DNA of 64,000 bases from Haemonchus contortus (taxonomy: Eukaryota; Nematoda; Chromadorea; Rhabditida; Trichostrongylidae). Location: the NCBI GenBank assembly GCA_000469685.2, contig LS997563.1:28435897-28499896 (forward strand), read 5' to 3'. The notes beneath the pieces are model-generated. The model saw only the letters and a list, made by a program, of their open reading frames with translations, ran no database searches and had not been told where the DNA came from. A program made the position numbers and the translations under genes. How positions within the stretch are numbered: position 1 is the stretch's first letter; every line of letters begins with the position of its first letter. Shown in pieces: positions 14,171 through 24,800 of this stretch.

Positions 14171-15377
14171 GTATTCCACGATTACTACCATATATCATGT
14201 ACGTATAGCTATATCTAAACACACACTGACTATTCAATAAACCAATGAACAAACGCATGCCCTTCAACAGTTGAAATGATCCATCCGGCTGATTGTAAGA
14301 CTTGCCAGAAAATGTCAGTGAGTTTAGCTGAGAGAAGAAAGCATGGCAACTCTCAGTTATCTCCTTATTTCACTTCCCTTACCACTTGACAAGCCTGATA
14401 AAATTGGCAATACTGACTGCTGGGTAACAAATTATCCTTGGTTTTGATGCTGCGAGATAAAAAAAACATGAGATGATGTCGCATATCAACATTACTTCAT
14501 GAGTTCAGGCCCATAAGAATAACGGCTGTCTTCTCGCGGTGAGGGTTTCACTAGATCATGACACTCGCATCGCTAGCTGTGCCTGAGCTACTTCAATCTC
14601 TCGCCTAGACTTCTCCAGAGGTACAATAAACTCGACCATTTAGACCATCATTGGGCTTGTGTCTCCACAGGTACCGTCTATTCAAGAAATTAGCGAGGAA
14701 AGGACGCTCTTGTAAAATGCCAGATAACCCGACCGATTTGAGCCTTCAGAAAATTGAAGCCGAGCATACCTGCAAGACATAAAAATTAAAAAGTGAAATG
14801 AAAGTGAAGTCGTATATGTCACTGCCACTTTACACTGTTCACCGCACCATAAAATTGAAAATGAAGTATATGAACTGGTACTAACGTCATTTAGACTGCT
14901 TACGGAATTCAACTTGAGTCTTCTCTATCATCCTTCTCGAAGAGGCAATTCCTCTGACCCCAGCATAAGTGCTAATACGGAAGTAGTTCCATCTAAAAAT
15001 GTAAATACCCCATAAGTGAAAAACATACCAAATAACGGTCCTCGGTAGCGCCTCCGCAGAAATTGAACGACAGATGGGACCTTCCATGAGTAAAGTAAAT
15101 CAGTAAACTTGAACCTATGCCTTGGGGCACTTGACCGATCATTGCTTTTTTTGGAAATATCTTTGCATTAAAAAACACACGTGCAATTACTCAGCCCACC
15201 CTGCAATATACGAAAAAAACTATCGATTCTTCACCAGATGACATGAAAAATTGCCCGAGAACACTATGATAGCAGAGCTTTTCCGTTGTGGACCTTCTAT
15301 GTGATACAGTTTGAATTTCACTTCCCAGGGGCACCGCAGCCCACTGTTAAATTCATTGATCCCTAATACATGCTGAT
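14171..15377. other. Unassigned DNA; possible weak exons on minus strand
   Basis: On the minus strand, near 15060-14890, there is an open stretch with an exon-like GT..AG gap of about 36 bases and basic C-terminal codons. Neither joining frame gives a protein I recognise. It is left unannotated as a gene. Confidence 0.25.
15361..15377 (+). repeat. Target-site duplication of RTE (left copy)
   Basis: CCCTAATACATGCTGAT occurs here and again at 18516-18532, immediately outside the two ends of the RTE LINE. A perfect 17-bp match shows a complete and fairly recent insertion. Confidence 0.9.
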
Positions 15378-18300
15378 CTTCTTCTTATTCTTCAGCGCCT
15401 GTCCCGCATGTAGGCGGGGTCCGCTTTTCTGATATGTTGACGCCACTTCTCCCGATTAAACGCTTGATCGGGGTGGATGTTAACCGTTTTGAGGTCTTCG
15501 TGCAACGTATCGAGCCATCGTTGCTTTGGGCGCCCTCTAGGCCGTCTTCCGGACCCGTCTAGGTTGAGACCGATCTTACGAACACTGCCTTCGTCCGCGC
15601 GGAGAACGTGGCCATACCAACGGAGTCGGGCTTCGCGCATTTTATCGACAATGGACGCTACACCGAATCGCTCCCTGATGGCGTCATTACCTATGCGATC
15701 TAGTCGTGTTACTCCGGCTGTCCAGCGCAGCATCTTGGTCTCCATCACACTGAGACGAGCTTCTACTTCTTTGGTCGTAGGCCAGCACTCGGCGCCGTAA
15801 ATCGCGACGGGGCGGATGACGGTTCTGTAGATTTTTGATTTGAGTCGCTCAGGGATGTTCTTATCGCAGAGTACGCCAGTCATTGAGCGCCACTTCAACC
15901 ACGCTGCATTCACGCGAGAATTCGTTTCAAACTCCAGGCTGCCGTCAGACGCAAGTGCCGATCCAAGGTACTTGAAGGTTGTTGTCCGTGTGAGCTCAGT
16001 GCCATTGATCTTGATAGAGCCTGGCTCGCTCGAATCAGTGGTCAAGTACTCAGTCTTTTTGACGTTTAGCCTGAGCCCGAACCTAGCCAGACGGTCGGAC
16101 CAGGTCTGCACCTGTGACTCGAGCTCGCTTTTGTCTTCGCTGGCGAGCATCACATCATCGGCATAAAGAAGCGTCCATGGAGCCGGCTTCTGGAGGTCTT
16201 TTGTAATGGCATCCATGACGACAACAAAAAGTAGTGGGGATAACGCAGAGCCCTGGTGTACTCCGACGGAGATGGGGAAATCCGTCGATGTGCCCGCTGC
16301 CGTTTGCACTCGGCTTTTTGGGCCAGTGTAAAGGATGCGCACCCACTCAATAAGCTCTTCGGGAACGCCATGCTGTCGTAAGGCATACCATATAACGTCA
16401 CGCGGAACGCGGTCAAAAGCCTTCTCCAAGTCTAGAAAGGCAAGATGTACCTGTCTTCGTTTTTCGCGATGCTTTTCTAGTAGAAGGCGAGTGGCGTGTA
16501 TGGCATCAATGGTGCTGCAACCAGAGACAAAACCACACTGATTGGTGGTCAGCTCGACGATGTCGCGGATACGACTGTCCACAATTCGCTCAAAGATTTT
16601 CATGCTGTGCGAGAGCAGGCGAATTGGGCGATAGCAAGCGCAGTCTCCAGGACTGCCCTTCTTTTTCCAGATAGGGATCGTCGTGCTCTGTTGCCAGCTC
16701 TCAGGCACCTTCTTCTCTGCGACGACCTGATTGAAGAAGTCCGTCAACCACCCTGCAGGATTCCAGCATTTCGATTTCCACAGGTCCGCTGCTAAGTCGT
16801 CAGGACCAGTTGCTTTGCCTGGTTTCATCCTCTTCATAGCCGTAATTGTCTCCCTCACAGTTATCTTCTGGACAGGACCGTATACTGGCGGAGCGCAAGG
16901 GATGGCGGGATGAGCAAATTCGACTGTCGAGATGTTTTCGAAGTACTCTCGCCATCGTTTCAGTGTTTGCTTGCGGTCCGTCAGGAGGTGACCATTCTCG
17001 TCATTTATGCCGAAGAACCTTTCTATATCCTCGGTCTGGCGATGGCGGGTCTTTGCGAGACGGTAAACATACCGCTCACCGTCGCGAGACTCGAGCTTCT
17101 CGTTCAATTCGGCATAATGAGCTGCCTTCACAGAAGCAACGACCTTCTTCGCCTCTTTCTTCGCGATCTGATAGCGCTGCCAATTATCGGCTGTCTTTTC
17201 CGAGAGGAATGCGTGGTACTGCTTTTTCTTCTCACGTACTTTATCCCTGACATGGTCCGTCCACAGCCATGTTTGCTTGTCAATCTTTCGTCGTCCAGGC
17301 TTGGTCATGCCGAGCTCCGACCGTGCAACCCGGGTTATCGCTTCGACAGCACTCTTCCAAGTTTCATCGACAGTCGTTACCGCCGGTAATAGAATGCGGG
17401 AGACGACGGCCGATTCCTTTTCTTTTTCCTTCAGTCGCCACCACTTGATTCTCGCTGGCCCACACCTTTCGGCAACTTTCGGTTTCGGCGGGGCGATCTT
17501 TAGCGTACAAATCAGCGGTCGATGTTGTGTAGCGACCGTTTCATAAGGTACTGTCTTCGCGTCTGTTACGAGTCCCTGATCGCGGTGCCTGACAAGGACG
17601 AAATCGATTTGTGTTCTGTTTTCACCGCTATAGAAGGTAATGAGATGAGAGTCACGCTTACGGAATTTCGTGTTTACAATGACGAGATTATGCGAATCTG
17701 CATACTCAAGAATTCGCTCGCCATCAGTATTGCGTGACCCATATCCAAAACCACCATGACAGCTATAACCGTCTTTAGTAGCCCCTACATGACCATTAAG
17801 ATCACCTGCGACAACTAGTGCTTCTTGTAACGGTACTTCAGCTGTCTTCTCATCTAGCAGGTTCCAGAACTTGTCCTTGGTTTGTTCAGAGCATCCAGCC
17901 TGTGGAGCATACGCTGAGAAGAAATGGTATTTTCGGCATTCGATGACCACAATGATCTTCATTAAGCGATCATCGAAGCGCTCCACGCCCACTATCGAAT
18001 CACGGAACCTTTCAAAGACAATTATGCCAACTCCATTGGTGGTTTTGGGTCCACCACAGAGAACGGCTTTGAAGCCGTGGCCAATGTCCCTCGACTTGCA
18101 GCAGGACCACCTCGTTTCCTGCACGGCACAGAAATCAATTCTTCGACGCTCTAGAGCTTCTGCTAACTCATACGAGCGTCCCGTTAATGTGCCAACATTT
18201 AACGTCGCAACGCGAGTCTTCCATACGTTGCGGGACTTTTGGACTACTAGTTGCCCCCCGATGCCGTCCTTGCACCGGAGACCCTCGCATACTTTTCACA

Positions 18301-18515
18301 CTCACCGGGCCTTGCAAGTGCGCGTCGGCTCCCGCGGACGCCGTAGCATTACATCGAGATTCTTTGAGTGACATTAACATTTTTGATGTGACTGGGGTGT
18401 TCGTAGGCCGGCCTGTCACGGGGCCTGTCGCCTGCATTCGAATGTCCGTGGTCAGCTCAGCCCACAGAGTGGGCAGTTTCCAGTGGCACCCCTTGGAGGA
18501 ACGGACTTCGCCACC
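15378..18515 (-). mobile_element. Full-length RTE-clade LINE
   Basis: A 3,138-bp insertion bounded by perfect 17-bp target duplications (15361-15377 and 18516-18532). It lies on the minus strand. Its 3' end carries a short A/G-rich tail (AATAAGAAGAAG) rather than poly(A), which fits RTE elements. It holds one long ORF with endonuclease and reverse transcriptase. It sits about 300 bp beyond the stop codon of the ACAD8 gene, outside the coding exons. Confidence 0.93.
15392..18124 (-). CDS. RTE endonuclease-reverse transcriptase
   Basis: A 910-codon ORF without stops, acting in target-primed reverse transcription. The N-terminal part is an APE-type endonuclease. In the same frame upstream (to about 18295) the reading RVATLNVGTLTGRS gives the first endonuclease motif, so the true product starts further upstream than 18124. 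QETRW, DLNGHVG and QHRPL follow. The reverse transcriptase core includes the GVHQGSALSPLLF motif and the catalytic YADDVMLAS near residue 620. The C-terminal part has RWYGHVLR and a basic tail. No ATG lies in frame between 18124 and the stop at about 18296; the codon at 18124 is GTG. Initiation may therefore use an upstream short ORF, a frameshift or a non-ATG codon. The ORF is open, so the copy might still be active. Confidence 0.92.
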   Translation of the reverse strand: MQETRWSCCKSRDIGHGFKAVLCGGPKTTNGVGIIVFERFRDSIVGVERFDDRLMKIIVVIECRKYHFFSAYAPQAGCSEQTKDKFWNLLDEKTAEVPLQEALVVAGDLNGHVGATKDGYSCHGGFGYGSRNTDGERILEYADSHNLVIVNTKFRKRDSHLITFYSGENRTQIDFVLVRHRDQGLVTDAKTVPYETVATQHRPLICTLKIAPPKPKVAERCGPARIKWWRLKEKEKESAVVSRILLPAVTTVDETWKSAVEAITRVARSELGMTKPGRRKIDKQTWLWTDHVRDKVREKKKQYHAFLSEKTADNWQRYQIAKKEAKKVVASVKAAHYAELNEKLESRDGERYVYRLAKTRHRQTEDIERFFGINDENGHLLTDRKQTLKRWREYFENISTVEFAHPAIPCAPPVYGPVQKITVRETITAMKRMKPGKATGPDDLAADLWKSKCWNPAGWLTDFFNQVVAEKKVPESWQQSTTIPIWKKKGSPGDCACYRPIRLLSHSMKIFERIVDSRIRDIVELTTNQCGFVSGCSTIDAIHATRLLLEKHREKRRQVHLAFLDLEKAFDRVPRDVIWYALRQHGVPEELIEWVRILYTGPKSRVQTAAGTSTDFPISVGVHQGSALSPLLFVVVMDAITKDLQKPAPWTLLYADDVMLASEDKSELESQVQTWSDRLARFGLRLNVKKTEYLTTDSSEPGSIKINGTELTRTTTFKYLGSALASDGSLEFETNSRVNAAWLKWRSMTGVLCDKNIPERLKSKIYRTVIRPVAIYGAECWPTTKEVEARLSVMETKMLRWTAGVTRLDRIGNDAIRERFGVASIVDKMREARLRWYGHVLRADEGSVRKIGLNLDGSGRRPRGRPKQRWLDTLHEDLKTVNIHPDQAFNREKWRQHIRKADPAYMRDRR

Positions 18516-18532
18516 CCCTAATACATGCTGAT

Positions 18533-18828
18533 AAAGACAGCAAACATGAAAATTACATCACCGATGAAGATTTAATGGTTTAACAAACTGGAAAGGATAT
18601 TTTGCAAATTCTTAATTATTGCAGGTGGTTCATCCTATTGAATACACAGATATTACAAGGTATTATGCAAAGTTAGAACGAATCAAGACAATGAGGTAGG
18701 AACTGATATCAAATTATAATAATAATCACCAACGATTCATAGACATATCCAAACAACGAACTACTCGACTTTTATAAGAGCTAGAAGAGTTCTAGATAAC
18801 AACCATTCTCCCTGATGTGGATCCTTTC
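18533..18828. other. 3' flank of the ACAD8 gene
   Basis: The AT-rich stretch between the ACAD8 stop codon (18829) and the RTE insertion probably contains the 3' untranslated region. No clear polyadenylation signal position was fixed. Confidence 0.35.
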
Positions 18829-21800
18829 TCAGATCGGACCGTATGTTTGATTTCCAAGGATGTCACGGCTGACGATCAACCGCATCATTTCGTTCGTCCC
18901 TTCTAAGATGTGGTGAACCTGAAATCCGCTAATTGCTTGGTGGTACTACATTTCGAATTCAGTTATTTGTAGCCGATATCTTGAAAGTAAGTTAAAGATG
19001 TCCACAGGCTTGTCAAAAGCTTGGTCTTAATGTTAAACTGTAATGTTGTCTACCGACAAGTGAGTTGATTGTAAACAAAAATCCTACTTTATATAATTAA
19101 AATCCGCTAAGTGTGTCTGTTGGTGCGTCGATGTGTGTATGTGTCGGTGTGTGTGTTTGACCGGAAATTCATAACTCCTGTCCCCGTGGACCCAGAGCGT
19201 TCAAACTAGGTTAGAGTAAACGAAATAGGATGAGAACACTTATGGCAGGTAGTAGGACTGGACTCCGCCTACAGGGGGCGGAGCGTGCGTGATAGAAATT
19301 TTAGATCGCTAATTCATAACTCCTGTCCCAGTGGACCCAAAGCGTTCAAAATTGGTGGGAGTACAGGCGGCGGCATGGGAACACTTATGGCAGTTGGCAA
19401 GATTGAACTCCGCCCTTAGTGGGCGGGGCGTGCGCGTTAGAAATTTTAGGTTGCAAATTCATTACTCACCAGGCTTCCCTCCTTCTTATAGTGTCGCCCG
19501 GCTTCGCCGGGCGCTCCTCCTTGTAAGAAATTTGCTTTTCTTTGAAAGCTCTACACTCCCAGCATTAGCTCCGAATTGGGAGCGATTTTTTCTGTATTAT
19601 AATTGACCAGTCGGAGGGAGCAAATTTCTCACAGGAAGAGGGAGCGCCCGGCGTAGCCGGGCGAACCCATAAGAAGGAGGGAAGCCCGGCTAACGCCAGG
19701 CTTCCCTCCTTCTTATGGAGAAATTTGCTATGCGTGAATAACACTTCGGATTTTGGATTCAAAGATGTACCTCCTTTTCTCTACAGATACATCATTAAAT
19801 GTGAATCCAACATTACTCCCGGTCGGATAAATTTTGCTAAGGCTGCTATGAGCTGCTTCGAAAGCTCTACACCCTCAGTATTAGCTCCGAATTGGGAGCG
19901 ATTTTTTCTGTATTATAATTGACCAGTCGGAGGGAGCAAATTTCTCACAGGAAGAGGGAGCGCCCGGCGTAGCCGGGCGAACCCATAAGAAGGAGGGAAG
20001 CCCGGCTAACGCCAGGCTTCCCTCCTTCTTATGGGTTCGCCCGGCTACGCCGGGCGCTCCCTCTTCCTGTGAGAAATTTGCTATGCGTGAATAACAATTC
20101 GGATTTTGGATTCAAAGATGTACCTCCTTTTCTCTACAGATACATCATTAAATGTGAATCCAACATTACTCCCGGTCGGATAAATTTTGCTAAGGCTGCT
20201 ATGAGCTGCTTCGAAAGCTCTACACCCTCAGTATTAGCTCCGAAGTGGGAGCGATTTTTTCTGTAAGCCAACCTCGCTGTGTCCGAAAGAACATCGTTTA
20301 ATATCACAAAGGCGATTATTCAGAGAAGGAAGTATTCAGAGACTTCATCGCGACTGAGGCTACTATGTTAGCTACCATCAATGTTCCTCAATGCCGTCAT
20401 CAGGGGCTCTCCTCCTTTTTGGGGCAAAGGGACTTCGCCCGAGAAATATCGATTATGAAATTCCCTCTTCTTAATATGTTATTTCGCTTTTTCGCTGAGC
20501 GAGAGTATAGACTATCAAATGTCTTCAAAGATGTACCTCCTTTTCTCTACAGATACATCATTAAATATGAATCCAACATTATTACCGGTCGGATAAATTT
20601 TGCTAAGAATGATATCAAAGCAAAGAGAAACCGTGATCTTTTACTTAATCGCAAACTCTACTGGGAAGCGGTCGTAATCTAACAGCAAGAAGTGAAGTAA
20701 ATTCATCTGCTTATAATCACACAACTTAACCTTCTTGTCGAATGAAACATATCGAAAAGTCAAAGCTAGATCTTAAATAACAAAGGCGCTAGGAGGTAGT
20801 TGGTGTGTGGATCTTCTTCTCTGAGGCCTCTTCTATTGTCAGTGTTCCCGTCCTGTCCCTCCTATTGATTGCTCTTCAAGTCCACGGGATCAGGAGTTAT
20901 GGATTTCCACTCATTTATTTCGCGAAATCCTGTTCCTTGGGGGCGTAGTTCGGCCCTACTACTCACCATAAGTGTTCCCATACTGCCTCCTACCAAGTTT
21001 GAACGCCCTAGAGGCAAACTGAAACTTTTGGCGCAAACTTCGCCATCTATAAGCGGGGTCCGGTCCTCCCACCTACGATAAATGTTCCCATCCTACCGCC
21101 TGTACTCCTGCCAAGTTTGAATGCCTTAGGGCCAAATTAACTATTGCGGGGCAAAACCCCACCCCCTGTGCATGGATTCCGGTCTTGCCACTTACCAAAG
21201 GCGTTCCCATTCTGCCCCCCTTACTCTCACCAAATATGAACGCTCTAGGTCCACGGGGACATGAGTTATGAATTTGCGGCCCAAAGTTTCTCACGCGCAC
21301 GCCGCGCTCCCTGTGCACGGGTTCCGGTCCTGCCACTTACCAAAGGTGCTCCCATCCTGTCCCCCTTACTCCTACCAAATTTGAACGCTCTAGGTCCACG
21401 GGGACATGAGTTATGAATTTGCGGCCCAAAGTTTCTCACGCGCACGCCGCGCTCCCTGTGCATGGATTCCGGTACTGCCACTTACCATAGGTGTTCCCAT
21501 ACTGCCCCGTGTACTCGTACCAAGTTTGAACGCTCTAGGTCCACGGGAACAGGAGTTATGAATTTCCGGTCAAACACACACACCGACACACACACAAACA
21601 CACACACAAACACACCGACACACCAACAGACACACTTAGCGAATTATATAAAGTAGGATTGTATACTAATTAAAAGTCTCGATTCATTGCTCTTCATCTC
21701 GAAATTGTGTCACATTGATGGCTTAATTGATTGAAAGCCAATGTCTTGAATGGTACCCAGAAATGGATAGTAACGCCTATCACAGATGTCGTTATCAATA

Positions 21801-24800
21801 GAACATTTTTCTCACGGAGTTTTAATTAATTGGGAATCCCAAATCATTAGCGGTCAGATGAGTCTAGTCACAAATGATATGTCACAAAACAAAAAGGAAT
21901 CGTGGTACTTCATTGTGTCACAAAGCTTACTACGTAGCGGTCGTAGTTTAATAGCAAGAAATGGACAATATTCTCATTTCGTTATGAAGAAATGTCTTTG
22001 ATCGGTCGCTACTTCATTATAAATACCCTTTTGTTCTCTAAGGCCCCTTATCAGTTCTTATCAGTTGATATCAGTTCCTGTCACAGAGTACCTACGACCA
22101 CGACACATCCCACATTGCCGTCATTGAAAAGGTTCCAGTTTTGTCGCGAAGGGGATTGCAACGCTTGCTCGCTTGGTATTATGTTATTATTATGAGTTAT
22201 GAATTTGCAACCTAAGATTTCTAACGCACACGCCCCGACCACTGTAGGCGGAATTCGATCTTGCCAACTGCCATAAGTGTTCCCTTGCTGCCCCCGTACT
22301 CCTACCAAATTTGAGCTTCCTAGGTCCACGGCGACAGGAGTTATGAATTTCCGGCCAAACACACACACACCGACACAATAAACATACAATACACACACAC
22401 ACCGACACACCAACAGACACACTTAGCGAATTATATAAAGTAGGATAATAATGATAACAAGCGAGCAAGCGTTGCAATCCCCTTCGCGTCAACACTGGAA
22501 CCTTTTCAATGACGGCAATGTAGGATGTGTCGTGGTCGTAGGTACTCTGTGACAGGAACTGATAACAACTGATAAGAACTGATAAGGGGCCTTAGAGAGC
22601 AAAAGGGTATTCATGATCAAATACTGACTCTTTAAAATGTTTCATTCAATAAGACGGGTAAATGCAGTAATAGCGACCGATCAAAGACATTTCTCTATAA
22701 TCAAATGAGAATATTGTCCATTTCTTGCTATTAAGCTACGGCCGTTACGTAGTAAGCTTTGTGGCACAATGAAGTACCACGATTCCTTTTTGTTTTGTGA
22801 CATATGACTAAACTTTTGTGACTAAACTCATCTGACCGCTAATGATCTGGGATTCCCAATTAATGAAAACTCCGTGGGAAAAATGTTCTATTGATAACGA
22901 CATATGTGATAGGCGTTGCTATCCTTTTCTGGGTACCATTCAAGACATTGGCTTTCAATCAGTTAAGCCATCAATGTGACACAATTTCGAGATGAAGAGC
23001 AATGAATCGAGACTTCTAATTAGTATACAATCAATTATAATACAGAAAAAATCGCTCCCAATTCGGAGCTAATGCTGGGAGTGTAGAGCTTTCAAGGAAA
23101 AGCAAATTCCTTGCAAAAAGGAGGAGCGCCCGCGAAGCCGGGCAACACCAAAAGAAGGAGGGAAGCCTGGCGTTAGCCGGGTGGCCCGACTGATAAGCTA
23201 ATAAATGAACACAAGTAGAAAAATGAGTTCACCATAAAAAAGCTGAGAGAGAGGTCTCGGCGATTTCTAGGTTCGAAGCACCATGCGACACCAAATGCAT
23301 AACCAACCCATAACCAACCTATTGTCAGTAGGTTCGAGATGTTGATTTCAGGGAAATGCCAAACTTACCATCCATTGGAATACTAAAATAGGAGGGTGAG
23401 GGTTGCGAGGGCATACAAGCTGGATTTTGGCCCTGATATGGATCACAGAACGGATTGCACTTTAGTCCAACAGTATGGATCACCCTTAGCCACGGTAATC
23501 TCTATCATACGGTAACCATTAGTTTCGATATCTAGTTTAAATGATCAAGCAGCCATTACATTGCTTTTCCAGTACAGCAACCACATTAGTGTGGAATAGT
23601 TACAAACATGGGCGACAACCGACGGACTCCTACGCAACTAATTCCGACACACATATTTGCAACCGACTGACTGGTAATTTGCTCATCTTTGTTGCCAACA
23701 ATATGGTTCGTGTCCCCCAACGGCCAATTTCGTTGAAAATGTGCTTGACGTACTTGACGTGTAAATTGTGCAGTCAGCAACAAAAGTCAACTAATTACGT
23801 CCAACGCCTAACTCATGGTCGGCTCCACTGCTTTTGTCATAATTTTATCTGATAACGTGAGTTATTTATGAAAATTAGAAACTGTTTCATATGCATATTT
23901 CATAGTTTGATATATTCACCTCCCTGTGAGCAATTTTCCACTGCCTTGCTATTTGCTTATTTGCACTTATTCCCATTGCAATATTCCCTTTGCATGTTTG
24001 TTTAGACATTGCTTCGGATCAAATATATAACTGTAGAATAAACACGAAAAAATAGAGAGCAACGCCAAACGTTCGCTCGACTTCTACCGGAGCCAGTGTT
24101 TGCACAAGAAACCATCAGAAATGCATGGAAAGCCGGACTACGATCATTAAAGCTAGGCCATTTAAAAAAGATGAGAACCGTAGCTGCTCATTCATAGGCG
24201 TAGATGGCAGGTAGAAGCAGGTGACCAAATTATGGATAGAACTCTTCCATGATTGTGTCGCTACGAATACGCCAATAACCCGGGTGCGCTTCGTTGCGCG
24301 CGTCCGTAGAGACTAGGTCACGCCGCGGCCGTCGCATGCGGCGGGTCAGCCCGCGATACTTGACAAACGTCGCAGTTGTCAGTGGGGCATACGGTTTGCG
24401 CTTGGTCCATGGCAGTCAGCCAATGAGAAAATAACATGAGCAAATTCAAATCGTTTGCTCCACTCACACTTGATGGTCCCGTAATGTCATCTTGAGACCT
24501 CAGTGGGGTGCGCTGCGCGAAGTGGGCGGGGTGACCTGCTTTCGACGGACGCGCGCAACGGACGTTCGCCCAATAACCCTGCCTCTTTCCCGTGTTTATG
24601 GCACACATATGGTTTTGACAGTGTTGGAAAAGCATGAAAGAAGGATGTGGAAACAAGTAAAGCCGACAAAATTGTCTTTCGTGGAAAAAACGTAATAACT
24701 CGGTTCGTTACCATCAATCCAAATCTTTGGAAATAAATAATATGACAGACTAATAATCTTGTAAGTAAATCTTCTGATAATGAAACTTATCAGGGAAGGA

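Noticed and set aside
14682..15178. Possible small gene on the minus strand next to the RTE element
   Set aside because: Only weak splice signals, a 36-base intron, and no recognisable protein in any joining frame.
15477..18371. Plus-strand ORFs across the RTE LINE
   Set aside because: Shadow frames of the minus-strand reverse transcriptase ORF.
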